Shown one piece after another: positions 24,823 through 32,971 of a stretch of 64,000 bases of DNA. The notes under the pieces are model-generated. The model did no database searches. It was not told the DNA's origin and saw only the letters and a program-made list of their open reading frames with translations. The stretch is taken from NCBI RefSeq assembly GCF_030345705.1, contig NZ_JAUASW010000001.1:248001-312000 (forward strand). The letters run 5' to 3'. How positions within the stretch are numbered: position 1 is the first letter of the stretch; every line of letters begins with the position of its first letter. The stretch is from Pelomonas sp. SE-A7 (GTDB lineage Bacteria; Pseudomonadota; Gammaproteobacteria; Burkholderiales; Burkholderiaceae_C). Made by a program: the position numbers and the translations under genes.

Positions 24823-26384
24823 TCAAGAAATTCATCGACAAGCTGCTGGGCAAGCCCGCCAACGGGACCCCCAAGCTGGGCAAGCGGGTCGAGATCCAGG
24901 CCGCCGAGCATGGCATCGACCCCCAGTTGCTGGACGAGCGCGCCGTGCGCGTGGTGCAGACGCTGACCGAGGCGGGGCATGAGGCCTACATCGTCGGCGG
25001 CGCGGTGCGCGACCTGCTGCTGGGCCAGCGGCCCAAGGATTTCGACGTGGCCACCGATGCCACGCCCGAGCAGGTCAAGAGCCTGTTCCGGCGCGCCTTC
25101 ATCATCGGCCGGCGCTTCCGCATCGTCCATGTGGTCTATGGCCGCGGTCGCGAGCATGAGGTGATCGAGGTCTCGACTTTCCGGGCTCTGCCCACGGCCG
25201 AAGGCGCCGAGCAGGTCACCGGCAACGAGAAGACCTCCAAGGCCGAACTGGCCGGCAAGGCCCATGTGGTGGACGCCGAAGGCCGGGTGCTGCGCGACAA
25301 CGTCTGGGGCCCGCAGATCGAGGATGCTGCTCGCCGTGACTTCACGGTCAACGCCATGTACTACGAACCCCAGCGCCAGGTGGTGGTGGATTATCACGGC
25401 GGCCTGGCCGATGCCCGCAAGCACGTGTTGCGCATGATTGGCGACCCGGCAACGCGCTATCGCGAGGACCCGGTGCGCCTGATCCGTGCCGTGCGCTTTG
25501 CCGCCAAGCTGGGCTTCGAGCTGGAGGCCAAGACCAAGGCGCCGGTCAAGGCCAGCGTGCCCTTGCTGGCCAATGTGCCGGCCTCGCGCCTGTTCGACGA
25601 GATGATCAAGCTGCTGCAGACCGGCCATTCGCTGGCGAGCCTGGAGCAGTTGCGCAAGCTGGGCCTGGCCCGCGGCGTCTTCCCCATACTGGATGCGATG
25701 CTGGATGCCGATGGCAATCTGCCGGCCGGCACCCGCGGCAACTTCGTCCGCCAGGCTTTCGAGGACACGGACCGCCGGGTGGCCGAGGGCCGTGGCGTTT
25801 CGCCCAGCTTCATGCTGGCCTGCATGCTTTGGCACGAGGTGCTGGACCGCTGGACCAAGGCCCGTGAGGCTGGCGAGCCGGCCATCCCGGCCCTGCAGCA
25901 GGCGATTGATGCCGCATTCGATGCGCGCATCGGCGACATCTCGGGCCGCGGCAAGCTGGCGGCGGATATGCGCGAGATCTGGATGATGCAGCCGCGCTTC
26001 GAGCGCCGCAGCGGCAGCGGGGTGTTCAGCCTGGTCGAGCAGCCTCGCTACCGCGCCGGCTTCGACTTCCTGCGGCTGCGGGCCGATGTTGGCGAGGTCG
26101 ATCCGGCCCTGGCCGACTGGTGGGAGGATTTCGCCCTCGGCAGCGATGAGGAGCGCGAGGCGCTGCTGGCCGATGCCCGCGAGAAGGACAGCAAGCAGCG
26201 CCGGGTCGCCAAGCCCCAGCCGCGCAAGGATTCCCAGCAGTCGCCGGCCGCCGCAAAGCCGACTGATGACGAGCTGGGCGGCGAGGAGGGCGGCAGTGCG
26301 CCGGCCAAGAAGCGCCGCCGCCGTCGTCGCCCCTCCGGTGCGCGCCGTGCTGAAGGCGCGGGCGGCACCCCCAGCCAAGACTGA
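24819..26384 (+). CDS. pcnB: Poly(A) polymerase I
   Basis: 521 residues. The nucleotidyltransferase head carries AYIVGGAVRDLLLG and PKDFDVATDATPEQV (metal-binding DxD), followed by the RNA-binding segments around RYREDPVRLIRAVRFAAKLG. It adds 3' poly(A) tails that promote RNA decay. The ATG at 24819 overlaps the HAD stop. The C-terminal about 50 residues are low-complexity and strongly basic (KKRRRRRRPSGARR), probably extra RNA contact. folK starts 3 bp after its stop. Confidence 0.93.
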   Translation: MIKKFIDKLLGKPANGTPKLGKRVEIQAAEHGIDPQLLDERAVRVVQTLTEAGHEAYIVGGAVRDLLLGQRPKDFDVATDATPEQVKSLFRRAFIIGRRFRIVHVVYGRGREHEVIEVSTFRALPTAEGAEQVTGNEKTSKAELAGKAHVVDAEGRVLRDNVWGPQIEDAARRDFTVNAMYYEPQRQVVVDYHGGLADARKHVLRMIGDPATRYREDPVRLIRAVRFAAKLGFELEAKTKAPVKASVPLLANVPASRLFDEMIKLLQTGHSLASLEQLRKLGLARGVFPILDAMLDADGNLPAGTRGNFVRQAFEDTDRRVAEGRGVSPSFMLACMLWHEVLDRWTKAREAGEPAIPALQQAIDAAFDARIGDISGRGKLAADMREIWMMQPRFERRSGSGVFSLVEQPRYRAGFDFLRLRADVGEVDPALADWWEDFALGSDEEREALLADAREKDSKQRRVAKPQPRKDSQQSPAAAKPTDDELGGEEGGSAPAKKRRRRRRPSGARRAEGAGGTPSQD

Positions 26385-26386
26385 CG

Positions 26387-26899
26387 ATGAGCGAGCTCGC
26401 CTACATTGGCCTGGGCGCCAATCTGGGCGATACCCGGCTGGCGCTGGAACAGGCGCTGGCGGCACTCGCGGCCTTGCCTGACACAAGGCTGCTAGCCGTC
26501 TCGGGCGCCTACCGCAGTGCGCCTGTCGATGCCGGTGGCCCGGACTTCCTCAATGCCGTGGCCCTGCTCGAAACCCGGCTGACACCCGAAACCCTGCTTG
26601 ATGCCTTGTTGGCCATCGAGCTGGAGCAGGGGCGCGAACGGCCCTATCGCCATGCGCCCCGCACCCTGGATCTGGACCTGCTGTTGCAGGGCCAGGCCCG
26701 TGTCGAAACGGCCAGGCTGAGCCTGCCGCACCCACGGCTCCACCTGCGCGCCTTTGTGCTTCAGCCCCTGCTGGAGCTGTCGCCCGACTTGCAGATCCCG
26801 GAATTGGGGAATCTTCGGTCCCATCTGGCGGCGACGGACGGGCAGGCTATTGAACGCCTCCCGATTACACTCTCGCCCGTGCCGCGCATGACGCGGTGA
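26387..26899 (+). CDS. folK: 2-amino-4-hydroxy-6-hydroxymethyldihydropteridine pyrophosphokinase
   Basis: 170 residues, normal for HPPK, the folate-pathway kinase that transfers pyrophosphate from ATP to hydroxymethyldihydropterin. The start IGLGANLGD and the signature RPYRHAPRTLDLDLLL (Mg/ATP site) are clear. It is the last gene of the hda-HAD-pcnB-folK string, 3 bp after pcnB. A 78-bp gap separates it from the phosphate genes. Confidence 0.94.
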   Translation: MSELAYIGLGANLGDTRLALEQALAALAALPDTRLLAVSGAYRSAPVDAGGPDFLNAVALLETRLTPETLLDALLAIELEQGRERPYRHAPRTLDLDLLLQGQARVETARLSLPHPRLHLRAFVLQPLLELSPDLQIPELGNLRSHLAATDGQAIERLPITLSPVPRMTR

Positions 26900-26977
26900 T
26901 GACAATCAAATCCCCCAAGTCGTTGCAATAGAAGTGATGGCGGGCCACCGGGCCCGGAACCGCACACAGGAGTCTCC

Positions 26978-27625
26978 ATGTTCTTTGGCAAGCTGCTGCC
27001 CCGCGAGGGCAATTTTTTCGAGCTGTTCAATCAGCATGGAACCCAGATCGTCGAAGGCGCGCGCGCCTTTATGCTGATGATCCAGAATTACGGCGACGCC
27101 ACGCTGCGTGAGAAGTACGCGGCCGAGGTGGATTCCGCGGAGCACCAGGCCGACCGCATCACCGCCGAGGTGAACCGCCTGCTGCACCGCACGTTCATCA
27201 CGCCCATCGACCGCGAGCAGATCCATGGTCTGATCAATGCGATGGATGACATCCTGGACCTGCTGCAGGACTCCAGCGAGACCATGTCGCTGTACGACGT
27301 GCGCTCCATCCCCGAGGAAGTGCTGCGGCTGGGCGACCTGTCGGCCAAGTGCTGCGAGCGCGTCCAGCATGCCGTGACCCTGCTGTCCAAGCTCAGCGAG
27401 CCCAAGACGGCCGAGGCCGCCATCAAGACCTGCGAGGAAATCGACAAGCTGGAAAGCGATGCGGATCGCGTGATGCGTGCCGCCATGTCCAAGCTGTTCC
27501 GCGAGCAGGACGACGTGCGCGAGCTGATCAAGCTGAAGGCGATCTACGAACAGCTGGAATCGATCTCGGACCGCTGCGAAGACGTGGCCAACCTGATCGA
27601 GGGCATCGTCCTCGAGAACTCCTGA
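26978..27625 (+). CDS. DUF47/PhoU-like phosphate transport regulator
   Basis: 215 residues, all-helical, PhoU-like (TIGR00153/DUF47). Acidic and His helix motifs such as SAEHQADRITAEVNRLLHRTFITP and CEEIDKLESDADRVMR are the usual metal-binding repeats. Members are encoded next to PiT transporters and are thought to restrain or gate phosphate uptake. The pit gene follows 12 bp downstream, so the two are one unit. A clear AGGAG precedes the ATG. Confidence 0.9.
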   Translation: MFFGKLLPREGNFFELFNQHGTQIVEGARAFMLMIQNYGDATLREKYAAEVDSAEHQADRITAEVNRLLHRTFITPIDREQIHGLINAMDDILDLLQDSSETMSLYDVRSIPEEVLRLGDLSAKCCERVQHAVTLLSKLSEPKTAEAAIKTCEEIDKLESDADRVMRAAMSKLFREQDDVRELIKLKAIYEQLESISDRCEDVANLIEGIVLENS

Positions 27626-27637
27626 TCGAGTCCGCAG

Positions 27638-28651
27638 ATGGAATCGGTACAGGTTGCCCTGTGGGTCGTCACGCTGCTGGTCGTGCTGGCAGTGATGTTC
27701 GACTTCATGAACGGCTTTCACGACGCGGCGAACTCGATCGCCACGGTGGTTTCCACCGGCGTGCTGAAGCCGCAGCAGGCGGTGCTGTTTGCCGCCTTCT
27801 TCAACTTCGTGGTCATCTTCGGGATGAGCAACTACGGGGTGGCTGCCACGGTCGGCAAGGGCTTCGTCCAGGCTGGCGTGGTTGACCATCACGTGGTGTT
27901 CGGCGCCCTGGTCGGCGCATTGACCTGGAACGTGATCACCTGGTGGTACGGCATCCCTTCGAGCTCCTCCCATGCGCTGATGGGCGGCATCGTGGGCGCC
28001 GTGATCGCCAAGTCCGGTGCCAGCGCCCTGATCGCCTCTGGCATCATGCGCACGGTCGCCTTCATCGTGGTGTCGCCGCTGCTCGGCTTCATCCTGGGCT
28101 CGCTGCTGATGGTGGCGGTGGCCTGGATCTTCCGCCGCACGCCGCCCTTGAAGGTGGACGGCTGGTTCCGTCGCTTGCAGCTGGTTTCGGCCGGCCTCTA
28201 CAGCGCCGGCCACGGCAGCAATGACGCGCAGAAGACCATAGGCATCATCTGGATGCTGCTGATCGCCACCGGCCATGTGTCGGCCGATGCCAAGGCACCG
28301 CCCGCCTGGGTGATCTGGGCCTGCTTCGCTGCCATCGGCGCGGGCACCATGTTCGGCGGCTGGCGCATCGTCAAGACCATGGGACAGAAGATCACCAAGC
28401 TCAAGCCGGTCGGCGGTTTCTGCGCCGAGACCGGTGGCGCGATGACCCTGTTCCTGGCCTCGGCCATGGGCATCCCGGTCTCGACCACGCACACGATCAC
28501 CGGCGCCATCGTCGGTGTGGGTTCGGTGCAGCGCGTGTCGGCCGTCCGCTGGGGCGTGGCCGGCAACATCGTCTGGGCCTGGATCTTCACGATCCCGGCG
28601 TCGGCCTTCATGGCCGGCGTCTGCTACTGGCTCAGCTTCACGATGTTCTGA
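27638..28651 (+). CDS. pit: PiT-family inorganic phosphate transporter
   Basis: 337 residues with about 9-10 membrane helices and the two inverted PiT signatures, FDFMNGFHDAANSIATVV near the N-terminus and GHGSNDAQKTIGI in the second half. It performs low-affinity, proton- or cation-coupled uptake of phosphate across the inner membrane. It is partnered with the DUF47 gene 12 bp upstream and followed by a strong terminator (28670-28699). Confidence 0.94.
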   Translation: MESVQVALWVVTLLVVLAVMFDFMNGFHDAANSIATVVSTGVLKPQQAVLFAAFFNFVVIFGMSNYGVAATVGKGFVQAGVVDHHVVFGALVGALTWNVITWWYGIPSSSSHALMGGIVGAVIAKSGASALIASGIMRTVAFIVVSPLLGFILGSLLMVAVAWIFRRTPPLKVDGWFRRLQLVSAGLYSAGHGSNDAQKTIGIIWMLLIATGHVSADAKAPPAWVIWACFAAIGAGTMFGGWRIVKTMGQKITKLKPVGGFCAETGGAMTLFLASAMGIPVSTTHTITGAIVGVGSVQRVSAVRWGVAGNIVWAWIFTIPASAFMAGVCYWLSFTMF

Positions 28652-28669
28652 AGCCCGCCAGGCTCCAAT

Positions 28670-28699
28670 GAAAGAGGCCCGCTTCAAGCGGGCCTTTTC
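28670..28699 (+). terminator. Intrinsic terminator after pit
   Basis: GGCCCGCTT (28676-28684) pairs with AAGCGGGCC (28686-28694), followed by TTTTCT. It is preceded by AAAGA, so it may also help end the convergent TM2-protein transcript. Confidence 0.85.
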
Positions 28700-28715
28700 T
28701 ATTCCTGCTGGCGGC

Positions 28716-29159
28716 CTATTGACTGATGCTCTGGGCTGCCTCGACCTGGCTTTCAAAGTAGCGCTGGGCGCTGAACGCAATCGTGGTCATCAAGACCGCG
28801 CCGCCTATCATCAGGCAGGCGATCACGCCAATGACGGCACCCCAGCCGGTCTGGCGGCCGGCCTGGCCCGGGTTGTGCTGCGCATCCCAGCGTTCGTCCG
28901 GCGTCAGGCCATAGATGATGCCGTTGAGCATGGCGTAGCTCAGCATCAGCCCCAGGATGGGCATCAGCACCCAGGCGAGCCGGTCGTCCTGGCCGAGCTG
29001 ATCCATGCGCTGGATGCCGTACACGCCGACCAGGGTGGGCCATGGGTGCAGCCAGGCCAGTTTGTCCTTGAGGCCATGGACGTAGAGTCGATGCAGGCCG
29101 AAGGCGCCCAGGCCCAGGGCCAGCCAGGTGGCGGCCGTCTTCGATTTGTACAAGCTCAT
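28716..29159 (-). CDS. TM2 domain-containing membrane protein
   Basis: 147 residues. Its N-terminus (TAATWLALGLGAFGLHRLYV) is the TM2-type first helix and turn, with further hydrophobic segments around 60-80 and 105-130. The charged loop TPDERWDAQHNPGQ lies between membrane segments. The function is unknown. I start at the ATG at 29159, which overlaps the upstream acetyltransferase stop by ATGA; the in-frame open region beyond it is antisense to nothing real and lacks the family motif. Confidence 0.72.
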   Translation of the reverse strand: MSLYKSKTAATWLALGLGAFGLHRLYVHGLKDKLAWLHPWPTLVGVYGIQRMDQLGQDDRLAWVLMPILGLMLSYAMLNGIIYGLTPDERWDAQHNPGQAGRQTGWGAVIGVIACLMIGGAVLMTTIAFSAQRYFESQVEAAQSISQ

Positions 29160-29725
29160 GGTTTCGGCGCCTCGGGAGAGTTGCCATCGCCTTGACCCAG
29201 CTGGCGCTGCATCAGCACCACGTCGAGCCAGCGGCCGAACTTCCAGCCCGAGCTCTTGAGGATGCCGGTGTCCTCGAATCCCAGGGCGCGATGGACCCCA
29301 ATCGATCCGCGGTTCTGCGAGTCGCCGATCACGGCCAGCATCTGCCGGGCGCCCAGCGCCTCGCAACGGGCGATCAGCTCGGCCAGCATCAGCTTGCCTA
29401 TGCCCAGGCCTTGGCTGTCCGGATGCAGGTAGATCGAATCTTCCAGGCAGAAGCGGTAGGCCAGGCGAGGGCGGAAGTAGTTGGCGTAGGCGTAGCCCAG
29501 GATTCGGCCCTGGCTCTCTGCCACCAGGTAGGGCAGGCCGCGCCCCAGGACTTCGCCGCGACGGCGAGCCATTTCGGCGACGTCGGGCGCTTCGGTCTCG
29601 AAAGTGCCCGTGCCATGAAGCACGGCATGCTGGTAGATCGCCTGGATGGCGGACAGGTCGGCCTCGGTGCTGGGGCGTATCAGCAGGCCGGTTGCGGTGG
29701 GCGTAGAAGAGATTTCTGTACTCAT
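29156..29725 (-). CDS. GNAT N-acetyltransferase, phosphinothricin-acetyltransferase-like
   Basis: 189 residues. The GNAT fold runs from IRPSTEADLSAIQAIYQHAV through the acetyl-CoA pyrophosphate loop HPDSQGLGIGKLML (Q/RxxGxG/A) to GVHRALGFEDTG. The Glu-containing GTGTFETEAP segment and LEDSIYLHP resemble the Pat/Bar/YncA amino-acid-type N-acetyltransferases. The substrate is unknown. It overlaps the TM2 gene (ATGA) and is divergent from rpsP. Confidence 0.85.
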   Translation of the reverse strand: MSTEISSTPTATGLLIRPSTEADLSAIQAIYQHAVLHGTGTFETEAPDVAEMARRRGEVLGRGLPYLVAESQGRILGYAYANYFRPRLAYRFCLEDSIYLHPDSQGLGIGKLMLAELIARCEALGARQMLAVIGDSQNRGSIGVHRALGFEDTGILKSSGWKFGRWLDVVLMQRQLGQGDGNSPEAPKP

Positions 29726-29750
29726 TGGCAGGATTTTGACCGGCCGAGTC

Positions 29751-29756
29751 TATAAT
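29751..29756 (+). promoter_or_regulatory. -10 box of the rpsP-rimM-trmD operon
   Basis: A perfect TATAAT lies 157 bp before the rpsP ATG, so the operon would have a long 5' leader (roughly 150 nt). A TTGACC ends only 9 bp upstream, too close to be its -35, so the -35 box is unclear. Confidence 0.55.
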
Positions 29757-29913
29757 GCCGGGTTCTGGTGCTGGTCAGCCGTGGTGGCTGGCGTATCTAC
29801 AGCGCCACCTACGGTGCAAGGTCCGGATCAGATTGTCGGGCCTGCATCAAACCGAACTGCTTGCCCTGAGTGTCTCCTGGTGCGGTGGTTGCTCTGAATA
29901 TTTAGGAACAATC

Positions 29914-30168
29914 ATGGTTGTGATTCGTATGGCACGTGGCGGCTCCAAGAAGCGCCCCTTCTACAACATCGTCGTGGCCAACAGCCAGAACCGCCGTGAC
30001 GGCCGCTTCATCGAGCGCGTGGGTTTCTACAACCCCGTCGCCTCCGGTGCTGCCGAGTCGCTGCGCGTCGCTCTGGACCGCGTCAGCTACTGGACCGGTG
30101 TCGGCGCCCAGCTGTCGCCCGCCGTCGCCCGCCTGGTCGACGTCGCCACCAAGAAGGCTACCGCCTAA
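29914..30168 (+). CDS. rpsP: 30S ribosomal protein S16
   Basis: 84 residues, normal for S16, an assembly protein of the 30S body. The sequence MVVIRMARGGSKKRPFYNIV and ERVGFYNP is characteristic. The ATG at 29914 follows TTTAGGAACAATC. It heads the conserved operon rpsP-rimM-trmD-rplS. Confidence 0.97.
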   Translation: MVVIRMARGGSKKRPFYNIVVANSQNRRDGRFIERVGFYNPVASGAAESLRVALDRVSYWTGVGAQLSPAVARLVDVATKKATA

Positions 30169-30786
30169 TTGGCCTCCCAGGTGTCCGACGCCGAACGCAA
30201 GCCTGAGCCGACCCCTCTCGAAGGTGGTTGGCCGGCTGACGCAATCGAAGTCGGACGCCTGCTAGACGCCTGGGGCATCAAGGGCTGGATCAAGGTCCAG
30301 GCCTATTCAAACGATGCCCAGGCGCTCTTCTCGTCGCGGCGCTGGTTCCTGAAGCCCGCCGAGACGACGCTGCCGACGGCCAAGGCCCAGCCTGTGCCGC
30401 CGCTGCTCAAGATTCTTTCTGTCCGTGACCACGGCGATGGCATTGTTGCCAACGTCGAAGGCGTCTCGGATCGCAACGCCGCCGAGGCGCTGCGCGGCGC
30501 ACGCATCTTCATCTCGCGTGCTGCCTTTCCCAAAGCTGATCCCGACGAGTTCTATTGGGTCGACCTGATCGGTCTCAATGTCGTCAACCGCCAAGGCGAG
30601 GCCTTGGGCGAGGTCATAGGTCTGCTCGATACAGGCCCGCATTCCGTGCTGCGAATCGCACCGCCAGGCCTGCAGGCGCCGCTCAAGCCCGACCAGGAAA
30701 AGCTCATCCCCTTCGTGTCGGCCTTTGTTGATGACGTGGACTTGGCCGAGCGACGCATCAGCGTCGACTGGGGCCTGGATTTCTAA
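30169..30786 (+). CDS. rimM: Ribosome maturation factor RimM
   Basis: Up to 205 residues. It binds S19 and helps 30S maturation. The N-terminal RimM domain (IEVGRLLDAWGIKGWIKVQA) and the C-terminal PRC-barrel-like part (EFYWVDLIGLNVVNRQGEAL, EKLIPFVSAFVDDVDL) are clear. No ATG is near: the frame begins with TTG immediately after the rpsP stop, and a GTG at 30181 is an alternative. The 23 residues before the conserved core look non-conserved. Confidence 0.93.
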   Translation: MASQVSDAERKPEPTPLEGGWPADAIEVGRLLDAWGIKGWIKVQAYSNDAQALFSSRRWFLKPAETTLPTAKAQPVPPLLKILSVRDHGDGIVANVEGVSDRNAAEALRGARIFISRAAFPKADPDEFYWVDLIGLNVVNRQGEALGEVIGLLDTGPHSVLRIAPPGLQAPLKPDQEKLIPFVSAFVDDVDLAERRISVDWGLDF

Positions 30787-30810
30787 GCCGCACCCGGCTT
30801 CGCGAGCGCC

Positions 30811-31608
30811 ATGCGCTTCGATCTGATCACCCTGTTTCCCGAGTTGTTCGGACCGCATCTGGCCAGCGGTGTGACTCGTCGCGCCTTCGAGAGTCGTCAA
30901 GTCGATGTGCAGCTCTGGCAACTGCGGGACTTCGCCGAGGACAACTACCGCCGTGTCGACGACCGCCCCTTCGGCGGCGGGCCCGGCATGGTGATGTTGG
31001 TCGAGCCGCTGGAGCGCGCCCTCGCTGCTGCCAAGGCTGCGCGGGCCGAAGCGCAAGTCGATGCAGGTGCTGCCCCAGCTGTCATTCATTTCAGTCCGAC
31101 CGGCCGACGCATGGACCAGGCCCTGATGCAGGAATTAGCGGCAGGGGCAGGAGGCATCCTGATCTGCGGCCGTTATGAAGGCATAGACCAGCGGTTCCTC
31201 GATCGACACGTAACGCTGGAGCTGAGTCTGGGCGATTTCGTTCTGTCTGGTGGCGAATTGCCTGCGCTGGCCCTCTTGGACGGCATCGCCCGTTTGCAGC
31301 CCGGTGTTCTGAATGATGCGGCTTCGCACCAGCAAGACAGCTTCTCGGATGGGCTCCTCGACTGCCCTCACTACAGCCGGCCGGAACTGCTGAGCGGTCT
31401 GCCGGACCAGGCTGAGGACTTGCAGGTTCCTCCGGTACTGCTGTCCGGCCACCATGCCGAGATTGCCCGCTGGCGCCGGGAGCGCTCCCTGGAGCGCACG
31501 CAGGCTCTGCGGCCCGATCTGATCGTGGCGGCCAGGGCGGCAGGGCGCCTGAGCCGCAAGGACGAGGCCTTTCTGCAGGCGCTGCAGACCCGATCTGGCG
31601 GGGCCTGA
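30811..31608 (+). CDS. trmD: tRNA (guanine-37-N1)-methyltransferase
   Basis: 265 residues. It methylates G37 of tRNAs and prevents +1 frameshifting. The trefoil-knot SAM-binding motifs are visible: FGGGPGMVMLVEPLERAL, LICGRYEGIDQR and SLGDFVLSGGELPAL, then DSFSDGLLDCPHYSRPE. It follows rimM by 24 bp. rplS lies 148 bp downstream behind its own promoter-like sequence. Confidence 0.96.
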   Translation: MRFDLITLFPELFGPHLASGVTRRAFESRQVDVQLWQLRDFAEDNYRRVDDRPFGGGPGMVMLVEPLERALAAAKAARAEAQVDAGAAPAVIHFSPTGRRMDQALMQELAAGAGGILICGRYEGIDQRFLDRHVTLELSLGDFVLSGGELPALALLDGIARLQPGVLNDAASHQQDSFSDGLLDCPHYSRPELLSGLPDQAEDLQVPPVLLSGHHAEIARWRRERSLERTQALRPDLIVAARAAGRLSRKDEAFLQALQTRSGGA

Positions 31609-31630
31609 ACGCCGGCCTGAGCTTTGTGGC

Positions 31631-31636
31631 TATAAT
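31631..31636 (+). promoter_or_regulatory. -10 box of an rplS promoter
   Basis: A perfect TATAAT in the context GTGGCTATAATGG lies in the 148-bp trmD-rplS gap. It would give rplS its own transcript with a leader of about 115 nt holding two hairpins (31671-31686 and 31705-31719). The -35 box is not clear. Confidence 0.5.
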
Positions 31637-31756
31637 GGCGGGCTTTTCGATCCTCTGTCGGGTTGAGAGACGCCGGGCTTTCGGCGTACACCACAGGCAA
31701 ACTGCCGTCGCGTCGACGGTCAGGGCCAGGACGCCGACAAGATCCCTGGAGAAACC

Positions 31757-32110
31757 ATGGACCTGATCCAAACCCTTGAGCAAGAAGAAATTGCTCGCCT
31801 GAACAAGACCATCCCGGCCTTCGCCCCTGGCGACACCGTGATCGTCAGCGTCAACGTCGTCGAAGGCAGCCGCAAGCGCGTCCAGGCCTACGAAGGCGTC
31901 GTGATCGCCAAGCGCAACCGCGGCCTGAACAGCAGCTTCATCGTCCGCAAGATCTCGAGCGGCGAAGGCGTTGAGCGCACGTTCCAGCTGTACAGCCCGC
32001 TGATCGCTTCGATCGAAGTCAAGCGCCGTGGCGATGTCCGCCGTGCCAAGCTGTACTACCTGCGCGACCGCTCGGGCAAGTCGGCTCGCATCAAGGAAAA
32101 GTTGGCCTAA
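31757..32110 (+). CDS. rplS: 50S ribosomal protein L19
   Basis: 117 residues, normal for L19, which sits at the 30S-50S interface. The core FAPGDTVIVSVNVVEGSRKR, the stretch YEGVVIAKRNRGLNSSFIVR and the ending RAKLYYLRDRSGKSARIKEK are characteristic. It closes the rpsP operon, but its own -10 box and structured leader suggest extra independent expression. A terminator follows at 32197-32226. Confidence 0.97.
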   Translation: MDLIQTLEQEEIARLNKTIPAFAPGDTVIVSVNVVEGSRKRVQAYEGVVIAKRNRGLNSSFIVRKISSGEGVERTFQLYSPLIASIEVKRRGDVRRAKLYYLRDRSGKSARIKEKLA

Positions 32111-32196
32111 GGCCATCTTTCGCCGGAGTTAATGGCACCCTTGGCGCCGTTAACGCAGGCAAAAGCTGGCGACGCACTCGCCATGCCACGCTTCAA

Positions 32197-32226
32197 CAAA
32201 GCCGCCTCCGGGCGGCTTTGTCGTTT
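32197..32226 (+). terminator. Intrinsic terminator after rplS
   Basis: CAAAGCCGCC (32197-32206) pairs with GGCGGCTTTG (32211-32220) around a TCCG loop, followed by TCGTTT. The U-tract is short and interrupted. Confidence 0.75.
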
Positions 32227-32247
32227 CCAGCCTATCCTTTGGGCTCA

Positions 32248-32943
32248 ATGACTCGTCCCGCCATCCTCAATCCCCAAGCCGTTCCGGTGACAGCGGTTGA
32301 TGGCCATCTGCCCGCGGTGGCCGATGGGTCGCTGACTCCGGCATCGCTGCGCGAGCGCTTTGCCTCCCCGCCGTCCTGGCAGGTCGAAATCCCTGGCGAT
32401 GGCGGCTTGTTTGCCAACCGACCGCCGGCCGCTGCCGCTGTGCTGGTGCCTTTGGTGATGCATGAGCAGGGCCTGCATCTGCTGCTGACACGCCGGACCG
32501 ACCATCTGCGTGACCATGCCGGCCAGATCAGCTTCCCCGGTGGCCGTGTCGAGCCCGAGGACGGCAATGCGATTGCTACGGCGCTGCGCGAGACCGAGGA
32601 AGAAATCGGCCTGGCAGGCCGCAATATCGAGGTGATCGGCGAACTGCCGGTCTATGTGACCGTGACAGGCTTTCACGTGACGCCGGTCGTCGCCCTGGTC
32701 CAACCCGACATCGAATTGCAGCTCGATGCGTTTGAAGTGGCCGAGGCCTTCGAGGTGCCCTTGGCGTTCCTGATGAATCCGGCCAACCATCGTCGTCATC
32801 GCTTCGAATACGCCGGCGGCGAGCGCAGCTTCCTGTCCATGCCCTGGACCAGCCTCGACGAACAGGGCCTGCCACGCGAGTACTTCATCTGGGGTGCGAC
32901 GGCCGCGATGCTGCGCAATTTCTACCGCTTCCTCTCAGCCTGA
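32248..32943 (+). CDS. CoA pyrophosphatase, Nudix family (NudL-like)
   Basis: 231 residues. The Nudix box GRVEPEDGNAIATALRETEE followed by EIG is intact, and the upstream RRTDHLRDHAGQISFPGG is the UPF0035/CoA-diphosphatase signature. It is expected to cleave CoA and its derivatives to 4'-phosphopantetheine and 3',5'-ADP. I use the ATG at 32248; an upstream in-frame start at 32218 would lie inside the rplS terminator. It is followed closely by the CobD-like gene. Confidence 0.9.
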   Translation: MTRPAILNPQAVPVTAVDGHLPAVADGSLTPASLRERFASPPSWQVEIPGDGGLFANRPPAAAAVLVPLVMHEQGLHLLLTRRTDHLRDHAGQISFPGGRVEPEDGNAIATALRETEEEIGLAGRNIEVIGELPVYVTVTGFHVTPVVALVQPDIELQLDAFEVAEAFEVPLAFLMNPANHRRHRFEYAGGERSFLSMPWTSLDEQGLPREYFIWGATAAMLRNFYRFLSA

Positions 32944-32971
32944 GCGCGGGGCGCCGCTATCATCGGCGGCC

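Noticed and set aside
26906..28780. A 624-codon minus-strand open frame opposite the DUF47-pit genes
   Set aside because: It is antisense to two clearly conserved genes, its composition (His/Gly/Asp/Gln-rich) is typical of a reverse-complement frame in high-GC DNA, and it has no family motif.
29736..29741. TTGACC as the -35 box for the rpsP promoter
   Set aside because: It is only 9 bp from the TATAAT box; 16-18 bp is needed.
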